From the NCBI GenBank assembly GCA_009777995.1, contig WRKT01000001.1, positions 124,001-188,000 of the forward strand: DNA of 64,000 bases, in the 5' to 3' direction. The position numbers and the translations under genes were made by a program. A model generated the notes under the pieces. It did not search any database. It was not told where the DNA came from and saw only the letters and a list, made by a program, of their open reading frames with translations. Shown piece by piece: positions 36,290 to 44,448 of this stretch (within the stretch, counting starts at the first letter, position 1; every line of letters starts with the position of its first letter). The stretch comes from Treponema sp. (GTDB taxonomy: Bacteria > Spirochaetota > Spirochaetia > Treponematales > Breznakiellaceae).

Positions 36290-37882
36290 ATGTTTGACTT
36301 ATTGTTAAAGGGCGGAATGGTTTATGACGGAAGCGGCTCAAAGCCCTTTAAGGGTGATGTTGCCGTAAAGGACGGTAAAATCGCAGAAGTCTCCGGCTCG
36401 ATATCCGCGGGTGCAGAAACCGTGCTTGATATCAGCGGCCTTGCTATAGCACCGGGTTTTATCGACAAGCATTCCCATTCTGACGGCTCATATATAAATG
36501 ATGATCGCAGTGAGTCTAAAATTTATCAAGGTGTTACAACAGAGGTTGTCGGGCAATGCGGTTCGTCTCTTTTCCCCAGGAGTGAAGTGGAGTTAACCCG
36601 TCTAAAGGAAAACGGCCCTGAGGATAAGTCTGACTTAAGTGAGCATTATCAGTCGGGGAGCTTTGCGAAGTTAAGAAAGAAGGCTGATGAAGACGGAAAA
36701 AAGATGTCGGTTAATCTTGTACAGTTAGTCGGGCATAATAGTATTCGAAGAGGTGTTGTAGGCCTTGAGGGAAGAGCTTCTACAGTTGATGAAAATAAAA
36801 TGTCTGCATATTTACTCGATAAAAATCTTGAAGAAGGCGCGTGGGGCCTATCACTTGGACTTGGTTATATGCCCGGTATTTTTTCAGAAATTAATGAATT
36901 AACAGAACTTGGGAAGGTCTGCGAAAAGCATAATGTGATGATTACTTCCCATATGAGAGATGAGGCTGATAAGGTATTCGATTCAGTTGACGAGATGATC
37001 GATATTTATGAAAAAACAGGGGCAAGGGTGCATATAGCCCACCTAAAGATATCTTCAGTTGATTTGTGGGGGAATGCAGAAAAGCTCTACGAGCATATAA
37101 CAAATGCTCAAAAGAGGGGCATTGAGATAACTGCCGACATGTATCCGTATAATGCATCTTCCACCGGTCTTACAAATGTTCTTCCCCGATGGGCCATGGA
37201 GGGAGGGCAGGATAAGACTACAAAGCGATTAACTGAAGCAGGTGAAGAGAGGGTTAAACTCTACGCCCACTTCCAAAGATATTATCCGACCAAGGTCGAA
37301 GGTGACAGGGTTTATGTGGTTTCGACTAACGGAAGATATCCTATTGCAGACGATAAGACAATGGGGGAATTGAGTGAAGAACTCGGTCTTTCTGTGCCCG
37401 ATACTATCGTGAAAACACTTATTGAAACAAAGTGCAGGGGGAACGGAATATTTTTCAGCATGGCAGAGAATGATGTTTTTTATCTTTTGTCAAAGGACAT
37501 TGCAATCGGCTCCGATGGATCGGGGAGGCCCTATGACCCTAGTATGAATCAAGGCAAGCCCCACCCGAGGGCCTACGGAACCTTCACAAGGTTTTTGCGT
37601 TTAAGGCGCGAGAAGAACCTCTGCCCGCTTGAAACTGCGATTTATAGAATGACTAAAAAACCTGCCGATATTATTGGTCTAAAGGACAGGGGGTTATTAA
37701 AACCGGGTCTTATTGCAGATATTACTGTTTTCAACGAGGAAACTGTCTCGGATACTGCAACCTTTAAGGACCCCTTTCAAAAACCTATCGGGATAAACCA
37801 TGTTATAATGAACGGACGCTTTGCGATTAGAGATGGAGTACAGACAGAAGAGAGATTAGGCTCTTATATTTTAAGACAGTAA
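36290..37882 (+). CDS. N-acyl-D-amino-acid deacylase (D-aminoacylase) 1
   Basis: 530 residues, amidohydrolase superfamily. Metal-site residues are seen in order: GFIDKHSHSD (His61, His63), GQCGSS (Cys90, the unusual cysteine ligand of D-aminoacylases), TSHMRDE, VHIAHLK and IGSDGSG. N-terminal and C-terminal beta-sandwich parts (FDLLLKGGMVYDGSG; LLKPGLIADITVFN) frame the barrel. The family removes N-acyl groups from D-amino acids or cleaves D-residue dipeptides in the cytoplasm. AGGAGG precedes the ATG. Placed behind the peptide importer and before DppA, it fits breakdown of D-amino-acid peptides from murein. Confidence 0.87.
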   Translation: MFDLLLKGGMVYDGSGSKPFKGDVAVKDGKIAEVSGSISAGAETVLDISGLAIAPGFIDKHSHSDGSYINDDRSESKIYQGVTTEVVGQCGSSLFPRSEVELTRLKENGPEDKSDLSEHYQSGSFAKLRKKADEDGKKMSVNLVQLVGHNSIRRGVVGLEGRASTVDENKMSAYLLDKNLEEGAWGLSLGLGYMPGIFSEINELTELGKVCEKHNVMITSHMRDEADKVFDSVDEMIDIYEKTGARVHIAHLKISSVDLWGNAEKLYEHITNAQKRGIEITADMYPYNASSTGLTNVLPRWAMEGGQDKTTKRLTEAGEERVKLYAHFQRYYPTKVEGDRVYVVSTNGRYPIADDKTMGELSEELGLSVPDTIVKTLIETKCRGNGIFFSMAENDVFYLLSKDIAIGSDGSGRPYDPSMNQGKPHPRAYGTFTRFLRLRREKNLCPLETAIYRMTKKPADIIGLKDRGLLKPGLIADITVFNEETVSDTATFKDPFQKPIGINHVIMNGRFAIRDGVQTEERLGSYILRQ

Positions 37883-37895
37883 AATGGAGGAAAAG

Positions 37896-38702
37896 ATGCA
37901 AAAGTTTTTTATCAGTGCGGATATCGAAGGGGTAGCCGGAGTTGTCGATTGGAATGAGACGGACTTAAAGGAAAGTCTTGCGGATTATTACAAGAAGCAA
38001 ATGAGCAAGGAAGTTGCTGCAGCCTGCGAGACCCTGCATAAAGGGGGAGTAAAAGAGGTTCTTGTAAAGGATGCCCACGGCTCAGGCCGTTCGATTACTC
38101 CTTCAATGCTTCCAAAGGCAACGAAGATACTGCGATCCTGGCCACGCAATCCCTATTCAATGATGGGTGGAATAGACGAGAGTTTCCAGGGTGCAGGTTT
38201 TATCGGCTACCATTCGGGTGCAGGGTATAACGGGAATCCTCTTGCACATACAATGAACGGAAATATCTTTGAATTTCTTATTAACGATATTAAGGTTTCA
38301 GAGTTTGTAATGAATGCCTGGACTGCAACACATTTCAATGTGCCTGTATTCTTTCTTAGCGGGGACAAGCAGCTCTGTGAAGTAGCCAAAACATTTGCAC
38401 CAAATATCAAGACAGCGGCGATTACCGAAGGTATAGGCGGCGGATCGATTTCGATTCATCCTGACCTTGCACTTGAAGAAATCTCTGCGATGGTAAAAAG
38501 TGCCTTAGACATGGATCCGAAGAAGATGCTTTTAAATCTGCCCGATAAGTTTGACATTACGCTAACGGTAAAGAGACATGAGCATGCGTACAGGATATCA
38601 TTCTACCCGGGGGTAAAGCAAACCGGAGCACATAATATAAAGGTAAAGTTTAAAACCTGGATGGAAGTTTTAACCTTTATATTCTTTACTTTTTCGATTT
38701 AG
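37896..38702 (+). CDS. dppA: M55-family D-aminopeptidase (DppA-like)
   Basis: 268 residues. An upstream ATG at 37884 is in frame, but TGGAGG (37885-37890) is correctly spaced only for 37896. The N-terminus FISADIEGVAGVVDW carries the zinc-ligand pair Asp9 and Glu11; VKDAHGSGRSI and GYHSGAGYNGNPLAHTMNG supply the further histidines of the family. B. subtilis DppA is a decameric, zinc-dependent, D-specific aminopeptidase encoded with a dipeptide importer, acting on D-Ala-D-Ala and related peptides. The same gene order logic is seen here. The 3' end overlaps the convergent C26 gene by 17 bases. Confidence 0.9.
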   Translation: MQKFFISADIEGVAGVVDWNETDLKESLADYYKKQMSKEVAAACETLHKGGVKEVLVKDAHGSGRSITPSMLPKATKILRSWPRNPYSMMGGIDESFQGAGFIGYHSGAGYNGNPLAHTMNGNIFEFLINDIKVSEFVMNAWTATHFNVPVFFLSGDKQLCEVAKTFAPNIKTAAITEGIGGGSISIHPDLALEEISAMVKSALDMDPKKMLLNLPDKFDITLTVKRHEHAYRISFYPGVKQTGAHNIKVKFKTWMEVLTFIFFTFSI

Positions 38703-39423
38703 TACGGTTCTCGCAGAAGTTAACAAAATGTGTGAAGAAGGCCCTGAACTCGGGGTGTTTTTCGCACATGGTTTCCGGGTGGAACTGAACACAGTTGACA
38801 TACCAACTAGGATCAGTTCCCTCGAAGGCCTCGATAATACCGTCGCAGGACTTTGCGGTCACCTTCAGGCCCGGCGCAAGGTCCTTCACCGACTGATGGT
38901 GAAAGGAGTTGGTGCGGATACTCGGCTGTTTGACTATGGATGCAATGTGGGATTCACCGGGTAAGATTGAGATATTGTGATACGGCTCGTAGTGGGGAGT
39001 TCCCTTTGGATAGTGACCGATTGAATCGGGTACCTGACGGGGAATATCCTGGTATAGGGAGCCTCCAAGGGCAACGTTTATCAATTGACAACCCCTGCAG
39101 ATTCCAAGGAGGGGCAGGCCAATCTGTTGAGCCTCCCTCATAAGTGAGAGTTCTGTCACATCCCTAATCGAGAAAAAGCTCACCAGCTCCCGTATAGGTT
39201 CTTCGTTAAAATAGTGGGGAGACAGATCGCCGCCGCCCGAAAAAAGAAGTCCGTCAAGTTTTGCCGTATATTCCCCCGCCTCTTCCGGCGGGATATTATG
39301 GGGCAGCAGTACCGGTGTTCCGCCTGCACGTCTAATCTCGTTGCTATAGGTAGCTCTTAAGTAACTGCCAATCTGATAATCTTCACCTTGAAAGCTCGTA
39401 GTTATTCCGATAAATGGTTTCAT
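38686..39423 (-). CDS. Class I glutamine-amidotransferase-like hydrolase (peptidase C26)
   Basis: 245 residues. The triad of the gamma-glutamyl hydrolase/PuuD group is visible: nucleophile elbow GICRGCQL (Cys109), and VQFHPE (His215, Glu217). DGLLFSGGGDLSPHYF and LGGSLYQDIPRQ are also family hallmarks. Members hydrolyse gamma-glutamyl amides, for example gamma-glutamyl-GABA. In this neighbourhood a gamma-glutamyl bond of a murein peptide is a tempting substrate, but the family is known for L-gamma-Glu compounds, so this is speculative. It is co-directional with and 21 bases downstream of the M20 gene. Confidence 0.87.
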   Translation of the reverse strand: MKPFIGITTSFQGEDYQIGSYLRATYSNEIRRAGGTPVLLPHNIPPEEAGEYTAKLDGLLFSGGGDLSPHYFNEEPIRELVSFFSIRDVTELSLMREAQQIGLPLLGICRGCQLINVALGGSLYQDIPRQVPDSIGHYPKGTPHYEPYHNISILPGESHIASIVKQPSIRTNSFHHQSVKDLAPGLKVTAKSCDGIIEAFEGTDPSWYVNCVQFHPETMCEKHPEFRAFFTHFVNFCENRTKSKK

Positions 39424-39444
39424 GAATGCCCCCTAAAAAATATT

Positions 39445-40566
39445 TTATAACAATGCCTTAAACATTTCCACCCCGGTTTCGATAAGCTCATCCGGGAAGT
39501 CGTACTCCCATGAGTGGACGCCGGGGTGGTCCCCTGCTCCGATAAAGAAAAAGGCACCGTCTGTCTTTTGTAGGAAATAGCCGTAGTCTTCTGAGCCCCC
39601 TATCGGGTCATCAAGTTCGATGAAGGGGAGGCCGAGCTTTTCTGCCGCCTGCCTGACTCTCTCTATGCCGGCCTTGGAATTTACCGTTGCGGGGAAACTG
39701 TCGTGGACAGAGAACTCGCATGTCAGGCTGTGCTCTTTAGCCTTTGCGCGGGCACTGTCGTATAGCCTTTCCTTTAAGGCCCTTATGTCTGCATCGTGTT
39801 CTGCCCTGCATGTGACAGAGAGGCTTGCCTTGGAAGCAGAGACACCGAAGGCTCCTTCTGTTCCGAGACTGCTGTGTATAATCGTACAAAGCACCATGCT
39901 CTTATAAAGGGATTTTTCGCTTATTTTTTTTATTTCAAGGATGGTTTCTGCGAGGGCTATCGCAGGGTTTATGCCCTTCCAGGGCGTACTTGCATGGGTT
40001 GATGTGCCTGTAAAGGTTGCTGTTATCCCTTCGGAGGCACACATGAAGGTGCCCTCTCTTAGGACTATGCTTTTTTTAGGCCAACCGGGCATATTATGAA
40101 GGCCGAAAATTTCATCGATTTTTTCGTTCTCGAAAATTGAAACGCATTCAATTGCGCCTCCTGCATTTTCTTCTGCATGCTGGAAGAGGAAATAGATGTT
40201 TTTTTGCGGTTTTAACTGTTCTACTTCCAGGGCGAAGCCTGCGAGGGTTGCACAATGTCCGTCATGTCCGCACTTATGTGAAACGCCGGGATTCTTTGAT
40301 TTATAGGGAAGGTCCAGGTTTTCTTCAACGGCAACTGCGTCCATGTCTGCTCTAAAGGCCAGGCTTGGATAACTGCCCGGAAGGCTATCGCCTGCCTTGT
40401 AAACGGCATAGAACCACTTCCCCCTATCCACTATTGAAAGAGAAGTATGCCTTTGTAAAAATGCAATCAAGGTTTTCTTCGTTTCGGTCTCGAAGCCTGA
40501 AAGCTCAGGGTTTGAGTGAAGTAAGTGCCGAAGCTCAGTGACAAGTTCCAGATTCCTATTATCCAT
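39445..40566 (-). CDS. M20-family amidohydrolase (hippurate hydrolase/N-acetyl-diaminopimelate deacetylase-like)
   Basis: 373 residues. Motifs of the M20D/amidohydrolase branch: FRADMDAVAVEE, CGHDGHCATLAG (Cys99, His101), AEENAGGA, GLHNMPGWP, and GGSEDYGYFLQ near the C-terminus. The lid domain lies roughly at residues 180-290. The enzymes remove acyl groups from amino acids such as hippurate, N-acetyl-DAP or indole conjugates. No signal peptide. It may share a promoter region (40567-40633) with the divergent secreted peptidase gene. Confidence 0.87.
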   Translation of the reverse strand: MDNRNLELVTELRHLLHSNPELSGFETETKKTLIAFLQRHTSLSIVDRGKWFYAVYKAGDSLPGSYPSLAFRADMDAVAVEENLDLPYKSKNPGVSHKCGHDGHCATLAGFALEVEQLKPQKNIYFLFQHAEENAGGAIECVSIFENEKIDEIFGLHNMPGWPKKSIVLREGTFMCASEGITATFTGTSTHASTPWKGINPAIALAETILEIKKISEKSLYKSMVLCTIIHSSLGTEGAFGVSASKASLSVTCRAEHDADIRALKERLYDSARAKAKEHSLTCEFSVHDSFPATVNSKAGIERVRQAAEKLGLPFIELDDPIGGSEDYGYFLQKTDGAFFFIGAGDHPGVHSWEYDFPDELIETGVEMFKALL

Positions 40567-40584
40567 GACTATCCCCTTACCTGA

Positions 40585-40611
40585 ATTATACTATATAATT
40601 CTTTTTATCAA
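40585..40611 (-). promoter_or_regulatory. Possible promoter of the M20-C26 pair
   Basis: Minus-strand TTGATA (40611-40606) and TATAAT (40590-40585) are 15 bases apart, shorter than ideal. On the plus strand ATGACT (40565-40570) and TATACT (40587-40592), 16 bases apart, could serve the secreted peptidase gene. Both are tentative. Confidence 0.35.
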
Positions 40612-40633
40612 AGACTAAAAAAGGAAAGAAGAT

Positions 40634-43576
40634 ATGAAAATTTTCCTTATTGTATTATTTTTCCAATTTGTGAATGCTTTTGCTTTAAATGCAGGAGAGA
40701 TTGGTTCTATCGTTAGGACCTGGGGCAGTGAGTTCAGGATTAGCTCAAGTGCCGAATTCACCCGTGCCGATAATACTGCCCTTGACGGGGGGAAATTACA
40801 GGTTATTAATACCGTGGGAGACGGTGCTCTGGTGCTCAGGCCTGGTGAACTTACAGCAACTTATGAATCCATGATAATCGACCTTCCTTCCTATAATCGG
40901 CTCGTAATGTCCTGGAATGCTGATACGCCTCCCGACACATGGGTCGAGGTTTTAGGGAGATCGGGGGTAATAGCAGAAGACGGAAGCATTAGCTGGCTTA
41001 CCGATTACCTAACCTTTGGCAGATGGAGTCCCTTCTCTCTGGATTTTAATCAAATGATTAGAAGCTCTGTTACTACATCAGGGCCAAACCGAATGAATGT
41101 CGACATAATCGAAACAAACCCTGTGTCAAATGTGGCTCAAGTCAGGGTGATCCTCCACCGAAATATGGCGAATATCTCCTCTCCCGTTTTAAGACAGCTT
41201 CACGGAACCCTGCGTAATACTATAGCGGGGCAGGCAATCGTAAAGGAATATCCCGAGTTTGAGTTCCCCCGATCCCATACGGGCATTTTCCCCACAGAGG
41301 AAAATATTGATGCCTTTCTTAAGACTAGGCCAATAGAAGAAGACCGTATGATTTCTCTTATGAATCATCCTGCTTATATCGGCCATAATTTTGCCCCGGG
41401 TACCGGGCTCTTTATTAATGATATGGCGCAATTTTCACAGCAGCAGAGGGGACCTGTCGAAGGCGGAGTAATTTGCAGTGCTACATCCATTGCAATGATC
41501 CTTGAAGGTTTAAGTGCAAGGGAGGGGAGGCCCTTCAATAGACTCGTTGAAGAATATTCGATACATCTGTTTGATTATACATATAACGGATACGGTAATT
41601 GGGCCTATACTGTTGCCCTTGCAGGCACCTACGGTTTTAATGCATATGTTGAATATTCTGATAAAATTACTGCAGAAACTATTAAAAGGCATTTGCTCTC
41701 AGACCATGTCCTTGCAATGTCGGTTACTTACTCAGGCACTGCAACAGATCCCCACTTTATTACCCGTCCCATTGGTATAAGCGGTACCACTGCAGGGCAT
41801 TTAATTACCATTATGGGAATAGTTTGGAGAGACGGAAGAGAGTATGTTATAAGTCTTGACAGTTGGTCAAATCCCGCTCCGAACAATGCTGAAAACCGGA
41901 TAGAAAACTGGAACGAAGTTGTATATAGGGAAGTCCCTATGGACGAGTTTCTAAATATACTTCGCCATACCACTACACAGGCCGCAATGTATATTGTAAA
42001 ACCCGGCTTTGAAAACGGTGCAGGAACCCATCTTCCTATTAGAAGGCATGCAGACCTTATAGAAATCGCCCCGGGCGTATTCGAAATAGCGTATAACGGA
42101 GAAAGAATTCCTATCGATGCCTCGGTGCGTCCAAGACCAAACGGTTATATCGCATTTACCACAGAGGAGTACCCGGTCTTCTCAGGCAGGAACCCCACTG
42201 CCTTTGGCTATCTGCCTATATCAAACACTGTCACTCTTGGAACAGGAGTGGGCAATACAGGCACAGGACAAATTTTTAATGAGGCAGTCCTTGATCATCC
42301 TAATTTTAAGATGTATGTAATTATGGGTAACGGTTATACCTATACCCTCGATTATAGGAGCGTTCCTTCCCAAAGAGACCTTGCTTCACTGCAATCGATA
42401 AATAATATATTCGATGTTAATAATACTACGAGTATTATAAGACCCGGCTCAAGGCCCGTTCCCTTTTCCGGGCCTGTATCCGAACTTAATGCTTCTCTTA
42501 TTGCAGACAGGGGAGGGGAGTTCAAGATATTTCCTGCAGGCGCTGTAATAAATAGCCCTGCAAGTTTTCGCAATACTCCCGCCAAAGCTCCCGGTACTAC
42601 CCTTGTACTCGGAGACTTTATCGTAGTCCTTTCAGCAAGCGGGAATGTAATAAGGCATTATGCCCTTAATCCCCTTACATTTGAAAGATCAGCAGTAATG
42701 GGGAGTGACGTAAATCTGGCAGGAAGGGACTTCCCCTTTATTAATCGTCTTGGAAGTTTCTCAGGTGATACCTTTTCTCCAATTTCCGGCCCCGGGGTAA
42801 TGGTAACATATACCGTAACAGGTAGTTCAGTAAGGGTTGTTGATCCGGTAATACCCGGCTTAAATAACGGCTTTATAGATACTTTAGGTATGTTCCCCGC
42901 AAATCCCGAATCAGCATACCTTGTAGCAATTGCAGGAGGCCAATCAATAGTCACAGCGACCGTTAGCGGCGGTGAACTTGACGGCCTTTCTGCGAGTTTC
43001 TCTGTGAATGTGGAGACGGGGGCTGCAAGTGTTATGACGGGCTTCAGGTGGGGCAGTTTTGAAGGCCCGCGGATAGGCGGAACGGTTCAGAATAATAGCT
43101 TTATTACAGGGACAGGGCAGGGAGCAGGAAGCACCTCAAATGGGCCCTGGGCATATATCCCCCATCCGGACGATCCGTTTTACTTTTCTTACGGCCGCAC
43201 CTGGAACGGCGGAGTTTACTCAAGCGCAAATGCAGCTCGCATCGATTGGTTTAAGGATTCCATAAGCACAGAGAATCTTTTACCTAACGGCTATGTTTTT
43301 TCTGCAGGGAATGTTTATATTGCAAAAATAGTTTTTGCTACTGCTGCCTATAATAATACTACAAGCGCTTTCTGGACTCCCCAGAACCAAAATGCTTGGA
43401 ATACTTTTGTTACCAATATTGAAGGACTTCCAGGAGCAGGAGCAGGCGGTGTCTCAGGTGTTGAAGTATCCAGGGGGCAGGTTGGTAATGCAGGGACTTC
43501 AGCAAGCGGATGGAATACTAGTAATACAGGTGTTAATTGGTGTTTTACTGTTACAATAGTTTATCAACCCTTATAA
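40634..43576 (+). CDS. Large secreted C39-like cysteine peptidase
   Basis: 980 residues with signal peptide MKIFLIVLFFQFVNAFA. The N-terminal 250 residues look like a beta-rich domain. A papain-like C39_2-type domain follows (about 230-450): candidate nucleophile Cys281 in GGVICSATSIAMILEG, His389 in TAGHLITIMGIVWRDG and Asp409 in SLDSWSN. The remainder is beta-rich and Gly/Ser/Thr-rich, including an Ig-like stretch (MVTYTVTGSSVRVVDPVIPG). It is probably exported to the periplasm or outside and cleaves protein or peptide bonds there. It has GGAAAG before the ATG, and the next gene starts 15 bases after its stop. Substrate unknown; inactive amidase-like domains can look similar. Confidence 0.7.
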   Translation: MKIFLIVLFFQFVNAFALNAGEIGSIVRTWGSEFRISSSAEFTRADNTALDGGKLQVINTVGDGALVLRPGELTATYESMIIDLPSYNRLVMSWNADTPPDTWVEVLGRSGVIAEDGSISWLTDYLTFGRWSPFSLDFNQMIRSSVTTSGPNRMNVDIIETNPVSNVAQVRVILHRNMANISSPVLRQLHGTLRNTIAGQAIVKEYPEFEFPRSHTGIFPTEENIDAFLKTRPIEEDRMISLMNHPAYIGHNFAPGTGLFINDMAQFSQQQRGPVEGGVICSATSIAMILEGLSAREGRPFNRLVEEYSIHLFDYTYNGYGNWAYTVALAGTYGFNAYVEYSDKITAETIKRHLLSDHVLAMSVTYSGTATDPHFITRPIGISGTTAGHLITIMGIVWRDGREYVISLDSWSNPAPNNAENRIENWNEVVYREVPMDEFLNILRHTTTQAAMYIVKPGFENGAGTHLPIRRHADLIEIAPGVFEIAYNGERIPIDASVRPRPNGYIAFTTEEYPVFSGRNPTAFGYLPISNTVTLGTGVGNTGTGQIFNEAVLDHPNFKMYVIMGNGYTYTLDYRSVPSQRDLASLQSINNIFDVNNTTSIIRPGSRPVPFSGPVSELNASLIADRGGEFKIFPAGAVINSPASFRNTPAKAPGTTLVLGDFIVVLSASGNVIRHYALNPLTFERSAVMGSDVNLAGRDFPFINRLGSFSGDTFSPISGPGVMVTYTVTGSSVRVVDPVIPGLNNGFIDTLGMFPANPESAYLVAIAGGQSIVTATVSGGELDGLSASFSVNVETGAASVMTGFRWGSFEGPRIGGTVQNNSFITGTGQGAGSTSNGPWAYIPHPDDPFYFSYGRTWNGGVYSSANAARIDWFKDSISTENLLPNGYVFSAGNVYIAKIVFATAAYNNTTSAFWTPQNQNAWNTFVTNIEGLPGAGAGGVSGVEVSRGQVGNAGTSASGWNTSNTGVNWCFTVTIVYQPL

Positions 43577-43591
43577 AAAAAGAGGATAATT

Positions 43592-44440
43592 ATGAAAAGA
43601 GAAGAGTTTGAAACAAGGATTAAGGCCCTTGGTGATAAACCCGGCGGAAAGACAGCAGTGTCTTTACTTGAGTTAAAGAGCGGAGAGAGCTATGGGCATA
43701 ATGAGGATTGGGTGCTTGATAATCCCGCAAGTACAATTAAGCTTGGCATTATGTGTGCAGCTCTTTTTAAGGTGCAGGAAGGAAAGGCCACTCTTGAAGA
43801 TAAGATAATCTGCAAGAAGGAAGACAAGGTTCCGGGGTCAGGAATTCTGCAGCATCTTTCTAACGATACTGTACTTCCCTTAAAAGACATGATCATGTTA
43901 ATGATTATCCAAAGTGATAATACTGCGACAAATATTTTAATGGACTATCTTGGCTTTGATTATATTAATGAGTTTTATGATAAGCAGGGCTTAAAAGATA
44001 CACGCCTTCGCAGGAAGCTATTTGATATGGAAGCAAGCAAGAAGGGCATTTTTAATAATATTAGTGCGCGCGATTTGTCAAAATTCCTTTTCGATTTGGA
44101 GAAACGCACCTATCTTAATGAAGAGCATGCTAAAATCGGTCTTGATATACTGCTAAAGCAGCAGATAAAGTACAAGATACCAAAGTATATAACCAGTTAT
44201 TGGAATGATGAAGGGGAATGGTTTAGTTATCCGATAAAGACTGCCACTAAGTCAGGTGAAACATCGAAAGTGGAGCATGACTGCGGAATTATATATACTC
44301 CAAACTCTACGATTATCCTCTCGGTATTAACAAACGGGACATACCCGCCTGAGGGCATCGAGTATATTGGAAGGGTTGCAGAACTTTCGGTAAGGTACTT
44401 TGACTCAGACTGTCTTACAAAGACTTATAAGAAGGAATAG
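43592..44440 (+). CDS. Beta-lactamase-like SxxK serine hydrolase, cytosolic (2)
   Basis: 282 residues, no signal peptide. Catalytic motifs PASTIK (Ser47-x-x-Lys50), SDN (108-110) and TKSGET (Lys220-Ser-Gly) match the class A fold, and Ser47, Lys50 and SDN fall at identical positions in the relative at 25946-26857. The region RRKLFDMEASKKGIFNNISARDL occupies the omega-loop position but lacks a clear ExxLN. A cytosolic peptidase or amidase on small peptides is more likely than a beta-lactamase; B. subtilis has a beta-lactamase-fold enzyme in its murein-recycling operon. It is followed by D-aminoacylase 2 eight bases later. Confidence 0.82.
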   Translation: MKREEFETRIKALGDKPGGKTAVSLLELKSGESYGHNEDWVLDNPASTIKLGIMCAALFKVQEGKATLEDKIICKKEDKVPGSGILQHLSNDTVLPLKDMIMLMIIQSDNTATNILMDYLGFDYINEFYDKQGLKDTRLRRKLFDMEASKKGIFNNISARDLSKFLFDLEKRTYLNEEHAKIGLDILLKQQIKYKIPKYITSYWNDEGEWFSYPIKTATKSGETSKVEHDCGIIYTPNSTIILSVLTNGTYPPEGIEYIGRVAELSVRYFDSDCLTKTYKKE

Positions 44441-44448
44441 GGGGAGAT

